Below are positions 34,805-43,630 of a stretch of DNA of 64,000 nt, piece after piece. Below the pieces are notes generated by a model. That model saw only the letters and a program-made list of their open reading frames with translations, did no database searches and had not been told where the DNA came from. The translations under genes and the position numbers were made by a program. This DNA comes from Halobellus sp. LT62 (GTDB lineage Archaea > Halobacteriota > Halobacteria > Halobacteriales > Haloferacaceae). Location: NCBI RefSeq assembly GCF_037031285.1, contig NZ_JAYEZO010000001.1, positions 1,798,001 through 1,862,000 of the forward strand, given 5' to 3'. How positions within the stretch are numbered: the stretch's first letter is position 1; each line of letters starts with the position of its first letter.

Positions 34805-37354
34805 ATGAGCACTCCGGAACTTCCGTCGCAGGCGGAGACCGTGATCGTCGGTGCCGGTGCAGTCGGCTGCAGCGTCGCCTACCACCTCCACGAACTCGGC
34901 GCAGAGGACGTCGTCGTCGTCGACCAAGGACCGCTCCCCGTCACCGGCGGCTCGTCGGTGCACGCGCCGGGGATTATGTTCCAGACGTCGCCCTCGAAGC
35001 TCCAGACGAAGGCCGCGTACTACACGAGTCGGCTGCTCTCCGAGGCCGGCGTCTACGACGAGGTCGGCGGTATCGAACTCGCGCGCAGCGAGGAGCGGAT
35101 GGACTTTCTCGAACGGCGCGTCGAGTGGGCCGAGTCGTACGGCCTGCCCGACCCGCAACTGCTCTCGCCCGAGGAGGTGACCGAGCGCCTGCCGCTCGTG
35201 GACGAAGACGAGATCCTCGGCGGGTACTACTCCCCGACGGACGGCCGCGTCGACGGCATCGCGGCCCTGCAGTGGTACATCGCGAATTCGGGAGCCGACT
35301 TCTTCGGCAACACCGAGGTCACGGACCTCGACGTGTCCGGCGGCGAGATCAACGCCGTCGAAACCGACCGCGGGACGATCGACTGCGAGCGCTGCGTCAT
35401 CGCGACGAACAACTGGGGCTACCAGACGGCGCAGATGGCGGATCTGGACCTCCCGATCGCGCCCGTCGAACACCAGTACGTCGTCACCGAGCCGCTGGAG
35501 GAACTCGCCGGGGCGGATTCGAACGTCGGTGAGAACACCGATGGTCTGCTCGTTCCGGGCGACCGCAGCATCCAAGAGTACATGAGCGAGGCCCCGCACC
35601 AGCCCGTCGGTCGCGACCAGGACAACTCGCTGTACTTCCGCACCCACGGCGACTCGCTCGGGATGGGCTCGTACAACCACGAGACGCTCTCCGTCGACCC
35701 CGACTCGATGGGGAAGAACGACGACCGGCAGGCGTCGGTCCGCGGTTTCACCCGCGAGCACTGGGAGGAGCCGACGCATCCGGACCGGGAGAAGTCCGCG
35801 AAGCAGGCGTTCGACGAGTTGCTACCGGTGACCGAAGGCGTCGACTACGAGATGACCGAGAACGGCATCTTCGTCTTCACGCCGGACGGGATGCCCGCGG
35901 TGGGACCGACCGCGCAGGTCGACGGCCTCTGGAGCGCGCTTGCGATCTGGTGGACCCACTCCGGCGGCTACGGCAAGATCGTCGCCGAGTGGATGGAGAA
36001 CGGCGTGCCCCGACTGCCCTCCGGACCGGTCGACACCGGCGGCGTCCACGTCCGCCGCTTCGAGCCGCACGCCGGCGAGAAAGAGTACTTCGTCGACAAG
36101 GGCGCGAAACGCTACCAGCAGGTGTACAGCATCGTCGAACCGCGCTGGCAGCCCGAGGAACACCGCGGCCTCCGGACGAGCCCGTTCTACCACCAGCAGA
36201 AAACGTTGGGCGCGGAGTTCTACCAGTCCGGCGGCTGGGAGTCCGCCCAGTGGTACGAGTCGAACGCCGACCTCGTCGACGAGTACGACGAGGAGATCCC
36301 CGAACAGGAGGGCTGGCGGGGGATCAACCGCTCGGCGATCGAGGGCGCGGAACACCTCCACACCCGCGATGCGGTGTCGATGTTCGATATGACCTCCTTC
36401 AGCAGCATCGTCGTCGAGGGAGCCGGTGCCGCCGACTTCCTCCAGCGGGTGTGCAGCAACGACGTCGACACGGCGGTCGGCAAGGTCCGCTACTCGCTGC
36501 TGTTGAACGAGGGCGGCGGCATCCTCGCGGACGTCACGGTCGTCCGCCTCGACGACGAGCGGTTCCTCGTGACGACCGGCGGCGGCAACTCGCCCGGCAT
36601 CCACGGCGGCTGGCTGGAAGAGCACGCTCCCGACACGGTGTCGGTGCACATCGAGGAGGGCGCGCGAAGCACGGTCGGTCTCTGGGGGCCGAAGTCGCGG
36701 CTCTTGCTCCAGCGGGTGACCGATGCCGACGTCTCGAACGACGGCTTCCCGTACTTCACGGCCAAGCGGATCTACGTCGGCGAGGTGCCCGTCATCGCGA
36801 TGCGCGTCTCCTACGTGGGAGAGCTCGGTTGGGAGCTGTGGGCTCCCACGGAGTACGGCCAGCGCCTCTGGAAGACGCTCTGGGAGGCCGGACAGGACCT
36901 CGACGTCCGGGCGATGGGCGGTGGCGCGCTGGAGTCGATGCGCTTGGAGAAGGGCTTCCGGCTCTGGGGGACCGACATCGACACCGACTCGAATCCGTAC
37001 GAAGCGGGCCTCGGCTTCGCCGTCGATCTCGACACCGACTTCATCGGTCGAGAGGCGCTCGAAGCCGCGAAGGAGTCGGGAATCGATGCCGAGATCACGC
37101 CGATCACGCTGGACGATTCGACCGATATCCTGCTGAGCGGTCGTCCCGTCCTCGTCGACGGCGAGCCGCAGGGGTACGTGCAGGCAGCGGACTTCGGGTA
37201 CAGCGTCGGCGAGTCGATCGCGTACACGTACCTCCCGACGGAGTACACCGAGGCGGGCACCGACGTCCAAGTCCGCTGTGAGGGCGAACTGTACGACGCG
37301 ACCGTCAGAGACGAACCGCTGTTCGACCCCGGCCGCGAAAAGATCATCCGGTAA
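34805..37354 (+). CDS. Dimethylglycine/sarcosine dehydrogenase-like FAD-GcvT protein (copy 1)
   Basis: 849 residues. The N-terminal DAO-type FAD domain has VIVGAGAVGCSVAYHL (residues about 13-28) and GGSSVHAPG, whose His aligns with the residue covalently bound to FAD in dimethylglycine dehydrogenase. The C-terminal half (about 430-849) is a GcvT-like folate domain: MFDMTSFSSIVVEGAGA, then GGILADVTVVRLDDERF, then VSYVGELGWELW. Such enzymes oxidise N-methyl groups, pass electrons to ETF and give formaldehyde equivalents to THF as 5,10-methylene-THF. It is followed by a threonine dehydratase gene. Dimethylglycine, sarcosine or another N-methyl amine cannot be told apart here. Confidence 0.9.
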   Translation: MSTPELPSQAETVIVGAGAVGCSVAYHLHELGAEDVVVVDQGPLPVTGGSSVHAPGIMFQTSPSKLQTKAAYYTSRLLSEAGVYDEVGGIELARSEERMDFLERRVEWAESYGLPDPQLLSPEEVTERLPLVDEDEILGGYYSPTDGRVDGIAALQWYIANSGADFFGNTEVTDLDVSGGEINAVETDRGTIDCERCVIATNNWGYQTAQMADLDLPIAPVEHQYVVTEPLEELAGADSNVGENTDGLLVPGDRSIQEYMSEAPHQPVGRDQDNSLYFRTHGDSLGMGSYNHETLSVDPDSMGKNDDRQASVRGFTREHWEEPTHPDREKSAKQAFDELLPVTEGVDYEMTENGIFVFTPDGMPAVGPTAQVDGLWSALAIWWTHSGGYGKIVAEWMENGVPRLPSGPVDTGGVHVRRFEPHAGEKEYFVDKGAKRYQQVYSIVEPRWQPEEHRGLRTSPFYHQQKTLGAEFYQSGGWESAQWYESNADLVDEYDEEIPEQEGWRGINRSAIEGAEHLHTRDAVSMFDMTSFSSIVVEGAGAADFLQRVCSNDVDTAVGKVRYSLLLNEGGGILADVTVVRLDDERFLVTTGGGNSPGIHGGWLEEHAPDTVSVHIEEGARSTVGLWGPKSRLLLQRVTDADVSNDGFPYFTAKRIYVGEVPVIAMRVSYVGELGWELWAPTEYGQRLWKTLWEAGQDLDVRAMGGGALESMRLEKGFRLWGTDIDTDSNPYEAGLGFAVDLDTDFIGREALEAAKESGIDAEITPITLDDSTDILLSGRPVLVDGEPQGYVQAADFGYSVGESIAYTYLPTEYTEAGTDVQVRCEGELYDATVRDEPLFDPGREKIIR

Positions 37355-37411
37355 GGGCGACTCAGTAGAGCTACCGACGGACCACCCGCATTCAGACGTC
37401 CATCCCACGCC

Positions 37412-38674
37412 ATGACAGACACAGAATCCGACACTGGACCCGACGCATTGCCCGTGCAGTACGTTGACATCGAACGCGCGCGCGAACGCCTCGACGACGA
37501 CACCGTCGTCAAGCAGACGCCCGTCGAGCGGAGCACCTCCCTCGGCGCGCTCGTCGACGCGGAGGTGTACCTGAAGATGGAGCACCTCCAGTGGACGGGG
37601 TCGTTCAAGACCCGCGGCGCGTACAATAAAATCAGCCAAGACGTCGAAAACGGCGTCGAGGAGTTCGTCGCCGCCAGCGCTGGGAACCACGCCCAAGGTG
37701 TCGCGCTCGCGGCGACGCGATGTGGGGCCCAATCGACGATCTATATGCCCGAGGACGCCCCGCAGGCGAAGGTCGACGCGACGCGGAGCTACGGGGCGAC
37801 GGTGAAGTTGGAAGGCAAAGACTTCCAAGAGACGATGAGCCACGCCCAAGCGGCCGTCGAGGAGAGCGACGCGGCGTTCGTCCACGCCTACGACGACACC
37901 GACATCATCGCCGGACAGGGTACGCTCGGAACCGAGATGTACCACGACAACCCCGACGTCGACACGGTGATCGTCCCGATCGGCGGCGGCGGCCTGATCA
38001 GCGGAATCTCGACGGCGCTGAAGCACCTCTCGCCGGAGACGCGCGTCGTCGGCGTGCAGGCCACCGGCGCGGAGACGGTGCACGAGAGCCTCGACAAGGG
38101 CATTCCGGTCACGCTCGACGAGGTCGACACCATCGCCGACGGGATCGCGACCGGCGGCATCTCGGAGGCGACGCTGTCGATCATCCGAGCGAACGTCGAC
38201 GAGGTGGTCACCGTCACCGACACCGAGATCGCCCAAGCGATCCTCTTCTTGATGGAGCGCGCCAAGCAGGTTGTCGAAGGCGCGGGCGCGGCGTCGGTCG
38301 CGGCGCTTCTGAGTGACGATCTCGACGTCTCCGGCGAGACGGTGATGCCGCTTCTCTGCGGCGGCAACCTCGATATGACGCAGTTACAGACGGTCGTCGT
38401 CCACGCGCTGACCCAGCGGAAACAGCGCATCCGCCTGCGCGTCCGCATCGACGACCGCCCGGGGAAGATGCAGGAACTGTCGGGCATCATCGCCGACCAA
38501 GAGGCGAACATCCACGACGTGCGCCACGACCGCTCGGTGGAAGACCTCGAAGTCGGCGAGGCGTACCTCGTCTTCGACGTCGAAACGAGCGGGGCCGAGC
38601 ACGCTGACGCGATCATCGATGCGATCGAGGCGGCCGACTACAGCGTCGAGGACGTGACGCGAGCGGACGCGTAG
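37412..38674 (+). CDS. ilvA: Threonine ammonia-lyase with C-terminal ACT domain
   Basis: 420-residue PLP enzyme converting threonine (or serine) to 2-oxobutyrate (or pyruvate) and ammonia. The Schiff-base Lys is in LQWTGSFKTRGAYNK. SAGNHAQGVALAA and IVPIGGGGLISGIST are the cofactor-phosphate and glycine-loop motifs. Residues about 330-410 form one ACT regulatory domain (VRIDDRPGKMQELSGIIADQ), so effector control is likely. It follows the FAD-GcvT gene by 57 bp on the same strand, so co-transcription is plausible. Its serine activity would pull glycine plus methylene-THF through serine to pyruvate. RidA, which removes its reactive enamine, lies at 63163. Confidence 0.94.
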   Translation: MTDTESDTGPDALPVQYVDIERARERLDDDTVVKQTPVERSTSLGALVDAEVYLKMEHLQWTGSFKTRGAYNKISQDVENGVEEFVAASAGNHAQGVALAATRCGAQSTIYMPEDAPQAKVDATRSYGATVKLEGKDFQETMSHAQAAVEESDAAFVHAYDDTDIIAGQGTLGTEMYHDNPDVDTVIVPIGGGGLISGISTALKHLSPETRVVGVQATGAETVHESLDKGIPVTLDEVDTIADGIATGGISEATLSIIRANVDEVVTVTDTEIAQAILFLMERAKQVVEGAGAASVAALLSDDLDVSGETVMPLLCGGNLDMTQLQTVVVHALTQRKQRIRLRVRIDDRPGKMQELSGIIADQEANIHDVRHDRSVEDLEVGEAYLVFDVETSGAEHADAIIDAIEAADYSVEDVTRADA

Positions 38675-38712
38675 TCAGCGATAAAAACGGATATCGAGGT
38701 GGCGGAGTCGGG

Positions 38713-39684
38713 TTACTCCGCGTGTCCGCGGGCTTCGAGTTCTTCTGCGATCGCGGGCGCGACCTCGTGGAGGTCGGCGATCACCGCGTAGTCGGCCTTC
38801 TGAATGATCGCTGCCTCCGGATCCGTGTTGACCGCGAGGATGTTCTCCGCTCCCTTACAGCCGACCATGTGCTGGACGGCCCCGCTGATCCCGCAGGGGA
38901 TGTAGATCTCGGGTGCGATCTTCGCGCCGGTCTGGCCGATCTGATCGTCGTGGGGTCGCCAGCCCTCGTTGACCGCCGCGCGCGAGGAGCCGAGCGCGGC
39001 GTTCGGGACGCGCTCGACCAGCGCTTCGAGTTCGGAGAAGTCCCCGTCGGTGCCGCGGCCGCCGGAGACGACCACCCGGGCCTCCCCGAGCGGGACGCCC
39101 TCGATATCCGACTCCTCGACCTCAGTGAGTTGTACGCGGAGGTCGCTCTCGTCGACGTCTGGGGCGAACGCCTCCACGGCGGCCGCGTCGCCGCCGGTTT
39201 CGGCCGCCGAGACCTCGTTGGCCGCGACCGTGAGGAGGTTCGTGTCGGCGGTGAGCTTCGAGTGCTCGATGAGCGTGCCGCCCCATCGCTGGCGGGTGAG
39301 CTCGTAGGCCTCGCCGACCGCGACCTCGGTGACCTCCGCGGCCATCGGTTCGTCGAGCTTCGCGGCCGCGTGCGAGAGCGTCTCCGCTCCCCGATCGGTG
39401 CCGGGCGCGATCACAGCTTCGGTGCCGAGTTCCTCGGCGCACTGGACGACCGCCCGTCCGTACGCCTCCGGCGCGTAGTCCGCGAGGGCGTCGTCGTCGA
39501 CGACGCGGAGCGTCTGGACGCCGTGTGCGCCGATTTGTTCTGCGACCGCGTCGGCTTCGGGGCCGAACGCGACCGCATCGAGCGATTCGCCGGTCTGATC
39601 GGCGACGTCTCGGGCGAGCGCGAGAGCCTGCAGCGAGACGTCGTCGACGTCGCCGTCGTCGTGTTCGACGAGTGTGAGCACCAT
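38713..39684 (-). CDS. etfA: Electron transfer flavoprotein, alpha subunit
   Basis: 323-residue large ETF subunit. The N-terminal Rossmann-like domain is followed by the FAD domain: VVSGGRGTDGDFSELEAL, then GSSRAAVNEGWRPHDDQIGQ, then YIPCGISGAVQHMVGCKGA, then AVNTDPEAAIIQKADYAVI. With EtfB it shuttles single electrons from FAD dehydrogenases to a membrane ETF:quinone oxidoreductase. It lies 1 bp after etfB, last in an operon whose first gene is an FAD-GcvT dehydrogenase. Confidence 0.96.
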   Translation of the reverse strand: MVLTLVEHDDGDVDDVSLQALALARDVADQTGESLDAVAFGPEADAVAEQIGAHGVQTLRVVDDDALADYAPEAYGRAVVQCAEELGTEAVIAPGTDRGAETLSHAAAKLDEPMAAEVTEVAVGEAYELTRQRWGGTLIEHSKLTADTNLLTVAANEVSAAETGGDAAAVEAFAPDVDESDLRVQLTEVEESDIEGVPLGEARVVVSGGRGTDGDFSELEALVERVPNAALGSSRAAVNEGWRPHDDQIGQTGAKIAPEIYIPCGISGAVQHMVGCKGAENILAVNTDPEAAIIQKADYAVIADLHEVAPAIAEELEARGHAE

Positions 39685-39685
39685 C

Positions 39686-40441
39686 TCAGACCACCTCCAG
39701 CTCTTCGAGGACGTCGACGACGTCTTCGGCCGCCTCGGGGCTCTCGCCGAGGATCTCGGCGGGGCTGTCGTCGGTCTCCGGAACTTCGAGTTCGACGAGT
39801 TCGAGACCTTCCTCGTGCGGTGCCGGCGACTGCTGGTCGACGGACGCCTTCCGCGCCTGCATCTTCGCGCGCATCGAGGGGTATCGCGGCTCGTTCAGCC
39901 CTTCCTTGACGGTGATGACCGCGGGGAGGTCGATCTCGTAGACCTCCGAGCCGCCGGGGACGTCGCGTTTCGCGGTCGCGATCCCGTCGGCGATGTCGAG
40001 GTCTTTGATCCCGGTGATACAGGGCAGGTCGAGCTGTTCGGCGACTCGAACGCCGATTTGGTGGTTCGCCGTGTCGGCCGACTCGTTCCCGAACAGCAGG
40101 AGGTCGAAGTTGGTATCGCCCTCCTCGACCGCGTCGGCGATGGCACTGGCCGTGCCGACGGGGCCCCACTCCTCGTCTCCTCCATCGAGGAGAATGCCGT
40201 TGTCGGCACCCATCGCGATGGCCGAGCGGAGCTGTTCGGTCGCGTCCTCCGCGCCGAGCGTGAGGATGGTGACGTTGCCGCCGTGTTCCTCGACGAGCTG
40301 GACGCCTTCCTCGACCGCGCACTCCTCGTGCGGGCTGAAGGTGAAACCCAAAGACGTCGTGTCGATCGCTTGTTTGTCGTCGGTCAGTGAGACCTTCGCG
40401 CCCGTTTCCGGGACGCGTTTGATTGCTGTGAGTATCTCCAT
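39686..40441 (-). CDS. etfB: Electron transfer flavoprotein, beta subunit
   Basis: 251-residue small ETF subunit. AIKRVPETGAKVSLTDDKQA is the N-terminus, DLLLFGNESADTANHQIGVR the AMP-binding loop. ITGIKDLDIADG and LPAVITVKEGLNEPRYPSMR are the diagnostic C-terminal motifs. The ATG at 40441 is preferred over one five codons upstream. It lies 23 bp downstream of the FAD-GcvT dehydrogenase, with no terminator between, so these three genes form one operon. Confidence 0.96.
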   Translation of the reverse strand: MEILTAIKRVPETGAKVSLTDDKQAIDTTSLGFTFSPHEECAVEEGVQLVEEHGGNVTILTLGAEDATEQLRSAIAMGADNGILLDGGDEEWGPVGTASAIADAVEEGDTNFDLLLFGNESADTANHQIGVRVAEQLDLPCITGIKDLDIADGIATAKRDVPGGSEVYEIDLPAVITVKEGLNEPRYPSMRAKMQARKASVDQQSPAPHEEGLELVELEVPETDDSPAEILGESPEAAEDVVDVLEELEVV

Positions 40442-40464
40442 TGGTGTGTCCTCCATCTCCTCCG

Positions 40465-43002
40465 TCAGTACTCGTTGCGGAAGAGGCGGTCGTTGTCGGG
40501 GTCGAAGACGCCGCCGTTACCGGCGACCTCGACCTCGACGGGGTACTGCTGGCCGAAGTACTCGACTTGAAGCTGTTCGCCCTCATTGGCGTACTCCTGC
40601 GGCAGATAGGAGAGGAGAAGGTGCTTGCCGACCGAGGGGCCGGTTCCGGCGGAGGTGACGTAGGAGCGACGTCCCTCGTCGTCGATGAGGACCGCTCCAT
40701 CGCTGTCGAGTACGGGTTCGCCGCCCGTCATAAACCGCGGCTCGCCGCCGTCCGGCGCGTGGTCCGTGACCGACAGCGTACACAGCGTCGCCGTGTTCTC
40801 CTCGTCGATCGCCTCGGCGTAGGCCTCCTTGCCGATGAAATCGGCGTCCTTGACGCCGTGGAAGGTCAGCCCCGCCTCGGCGGGGTTGTAGTCGATTTCG
40901 AGCTCCGCGCCCATCAGGCGGTAGCTCTTCTCCATTCGTCCGGTCTCGCCGTAGACGCCGGTGCCGACGGGGCGGATGTCGAACTCTTGGCCGGCCTCGT
41001 AGATGGTGTCCCAGAGGCGCTGACCGCGGTCCATCGGCGCGTAGATCTCCCACCCGAACTCGCCGACGTAGGAGATGCGCAGCGCCTTCGCGGTGACGCC
41101 GTTGATTGTGACGTCCTTCATCTCCGCGAAGTCGAAGGAATCGGCCGTCATCGGTTCCTCGCTGATGGAGTCCATCAGAGCCTCCGCGTTCGGGCCCCAG
41201 ACGCCGAGCGTACAGAGCTCCGAAGAGCGGCCGATGAGTTCGGCGTCGCCTTCCAGTTTCCCGCCGAACCACGTGCGGTCCTGGCCGGCGTGGGCACCGC
41301 CGGTGATGACGCGGTAGTGGTTCTCGCCGAGGCGGGCGACGGTCAGGTCCGCGACGAATCCCGCGTTCGGCGCGAGAATCGGCGTGTAGACCGCGTCGTC
41401 GACGGCGATATCCATCCTAGCGACGCAGAGTCGTTCCATATTCTCCTCGGCGTCGCTGCCGATGATGTCGAAGATACCGAAGCCGGTGTCGCCGACCATC
41501 CCGACGTGGTTCCGCAGGTGGAGGTGCTCGCCGAGGATAATGTCCGACCACCAGCGGCTGTCCCACTCGTTCGGTCGCTGGAGGTCCTCGATCTGGTCTG
41601 CGTACTTCTCGACGAGGTCGGCGTTAGACTCGAACCAGCGCGGGCGCTCCCAGCCGCCGGCCTCGAAGAATTCGGCATCCAAGTCCTCCTGTCGGTTGTA
41701 GAACGCGCTCGTTCGGAGCGGCCGCGTGGACTGCCACTGCTCGCGCGGGTGAACGATGCCGTAGATCTTCTGATAGCCCTCGTGAGCGCGGCTCTTGACG
41801 AACTCGTTCGTCTCGCCGTACTCGTCGAAGCGGGCGACGTGGTCGTGGGCGACGATGTCGATGTCGGGGTGTCCCTTCGTCATCCACTTCGAGACCTCCC
41901 GAGCGATGGCGGGCGCTTCCTTGATCCAGATGGCCGCACAGGACCACAGCCCGTCGACCTCCGGAATCGGGCCGAGCAGCGGGTGCCCGTCGGGCGTCAC
42001 CGAGAGCAGCCCGTCGATCGAGTGACGGACGCCGGCGTCGGGGTCGTCGAGGAGGTCCGGAATGATCTCTAAGGCGTGCTCCATCGACTGCTCGAAGGCG
42101 TCCTCGGTGAGCGGGGGCTGCGTCGGCGACAGCGGCGACTCCGCGATGGAGGGGACGTCCTCGACGTCCCAGAGGATGGGTCGGTGCTCGTAGGAGCCGA
42201 CCTCGATGTCGTTGCCGTGCTGGCGCTCGTACATCTGGGAGTCCATATCCCGGATGACCGGGTAGTTGATCTCCCCTTCGGCACCCTCCTCAAAGCGGTC
42301 GATCGGACCCACGGAGACCATCTGGTGGACGGCGGGCGTGAGCGGGATGTCGACGCCGGCCATATCGGCGATCTTCGGGCTCCACAGCCCCGCGGCGATG
42401 ATGACCTCGTCGGCCTCGACGGTCCCCTTGTCCGTCTCGACGGCCTGGATCTCGCCGCCCTCGACGCGCATATCCAGAACCTCGGTGTTGGCCGCTGTGC
42501 TGAGCGCGTCTTTCTCTTTTGCCTGCTGTCGGTAGAGTTCGCCGGCGCGGAGCGGGTCACACGTCCCGGCTCCCTTGCTGTGGAATCCGCCTTTGATGAT
42601 GTCGGTGTTGACGTACGGAACCAGCTCTTCGACCTCCTCGGGCGTCAGCAGCTCCGCCTCCTCGCCGAAGGACTTCGCGGAGACGACGCGGCGTTTGAGC
42701 TCCGCCATCCGCTCGTCGGTGCGCGCGACCTCGATCCCGCCGGAGTTCGTGAACACCCCGAAATCGCGGTAGATGTCCCGGCTGTCGGAGGTCAACTGCG
42801 TCATATCCTTGCTGTGTTCCACCGGGAAAATGAAGTTCGACGCGTGTCCGGTCGATCCCCCCGGGTCGGAGAGCGGCCCCTTGTCGATCAGGAGGATGTC
42901 GTCGCGGCCCCGCTCGGCCAGTTCGCCCGCCAGCGAGCTCCCGACGATTCCGGCTCCGATGATTACTGTACCTGCGTGTGATGGAAGTTCGTTCGTGCTC
43001 AT
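40465..43002 (-). CDS. Dimethylglycine/sarcosine dehydrogenase-like FAD-GcvT protein (copy 2)
   Basis: 845 residues with the same architecture as copy 1: FAD motif VIIGAGIVGSSLAGELAERG, then GGSTGHASNF with the His expected to carry FAD. The C-terminal folate part has FVADLTVARLGENHYRVITGG, then GVWGPNAEALM, then ISYVGEFGWEIYAP, and MEKSYRLMGAELEIDYNP. Electrons would pass to the ETF encoded directly downstream. Divergence from copy 1 is substantial in the middle region, suggesting different N-methyl substrates (for example dimethylglycine versus sarcosine). A GTGTC-acac-GACAC dyad (43046-43059) lies just upstream. Confidence 0.9.
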   Translation of the reverse strand: MSTNELPSHAGTVIIGAGIVGSSLAGELAERGRDDILLIDKGPLSDPGGSTGHASNFIFPVEHSKDMTQLTSDSRDIYRDFGVFTNSGGIEVARTDERMAELKRRVVSAKSFGEEAELLTPEEVEELVPYVNTDIIKGGFHSKGAGTCDPLRAGELYRQQAKEKDALSTAANTEVLDMRVEGGEIQAVETDKGTVEADEVIIAAGLWSPKIADMAGVDIPLTPAVHQMVSVGPIDRFEEGAEGEINYPVIRDMDSQMYERQHGNDIEVGSYEHRPILWDVEDVPSIAESPLSPTQPPLTEDAFEQSMEHALEIIPDLLDDPDAGVRHSIDGLLSVTPDGHPLLGPIPEVDGLWSCAAIWIKEAPAIAREVSKWMTKGHPDIDIVAHDHVARFDEYGETNEFVKSRAHEGYQKIYGIVHPREQWQSTRPLRTSAFYNRQEDLDAEFFEAGGWERPRWFESNADLVEKYADQIEDLQRPNEWDSRWWSDIILGEHLHLRNHVGMVGDTGFGIFDIIGSDAEENMERLCVARMDIAVDDAVYTPILAPNAGFVADLTVARLGENHYRVITGGAHAGQDRTWFGGKLEGDAELIGRSSELCTLGVWGPNAEALMDSISEEPMTADSFDFAEMKDVTINGVTAKALRISYVGEFGWEIYAPMDRGQRLWDTIYEAGQEFDIRPVGTGVYGETGRMEKSYRLMGAELEIDYNPAEAGLTFHGVKDADFIGKEAYAEAIDEENTATLCTLSVTDHAPDGGEPRFMTGGEPVLDSDGAVLIDDEGRRSYVTSAGTGPSVGKHLLLSYLPQEYANEGEQLQVEYFGQQYPVEVEVAGNGGVFDPDNDRLFRNEY

Positions 43003-43045
43003 CGATGTCCAACCTCAAGTTTGCGTTCGTTCATCTTGGTTTTTG

Positions 43046-43059
43046 GTGTCACACGACAC
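43046..43059. promoter_or_regulatory. Short dyad upstream of the copy-2 dehydrogenase operon
   Basis: GTGTC (43046-43050) and GACAC (43055-43059) are perfect complements with a 4-nt spacer, 44 bp upstream of the start. It could be an operator of the dehydrogenase-etfBA operon. Confidence 0.3.
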
Positions 43060-43176
43060 GGCCCCACACGTCTGTCCGATTGTAGACACCCAGACTCCAT
43101 ACACCTACTACGTCTATACGGATCAATAATTAGGCACACCCTCAATACTACACCTCATTTTATGCGGCGTTTCCGC

Positions 43177-43311
43177 TCAGACGAGCAGAAACAGCAGGAA
43201 CGGAACGACGAAGAGAAGCACGAACAGACCGAGAAGTCCGAGGCCGTAACTGAGCGCGGTCGCGACGCCGGCGGTCCACACCTCGTGGTCGAATCTGGCG
43301 GGAACGTTCAT
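43177..43311 (-). CDS. 44-residue membrane protein
   Basis: Begins MNVPARFDHEVWTAG and is followed by one long, very hydrophobic segment to the C-terminus. Too short to assign. Its position between the dehydrogenase operon and the membrane ETF:quinone oxidoreductase would suit a small accessory subunit, but that is a guess. The Arg-rich upstream extension looks untranslated. Confidence 0.55.
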   Translation of the reverse strand: MNVPARFDHEVWTAGVATALSYGLGLLGLFVLLFVVPFLLFLLV

Positions 43312-43630
43312 AGTTGGTCTCCCTTCGAACGGTCGACGTATAGTCTTACTGACGGACGTAGAGAACGAGCGTGACCGATCCGGAAACGGTCCTACTGGAT
43401 CCACAGAGAGTCAGTTGGTTGGGATGACGAGGGGATCGCGATCTCGACGGCGGCGGCCCCGTCGGACCGCCTCCCGACGGCAGGGATAGCTCCGTCGACG
43501 TCGACGGCCGTCGTGCGCCTCCGAGACCGCCTCACGTGAGTTCTGAGGGACGGCCGAAAACGACAGACACCGGGCGTATCGAGCGGTCCGTGCCAAGATT
43601 TAAGCCGAAATTGGCGAATTACCAATCGTT
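43312..43630. other. 319-bp intergenic region
   Basis: No gene is supported. It holds the promoter of the EMO-like gene, a GATTTAAG box at 43597-43604 about 30 nt before ATG 43631. Confidence 0.5.
43597..43604 (+). promoter_or_regulatory. TATA box of the EMO-like gene
   Basis: GATTTAAG centred about 30 nt before the ATG, indicating a leaderless or near-leaderless mRNA. Confidence 0.55.

Noticed and set aside
35822-38236. 804-codon antisense frame across copy-1 dehydrogenase and ilvA
   Set aside because: It spans two well-supported genes on the other strand and has shadow composition.
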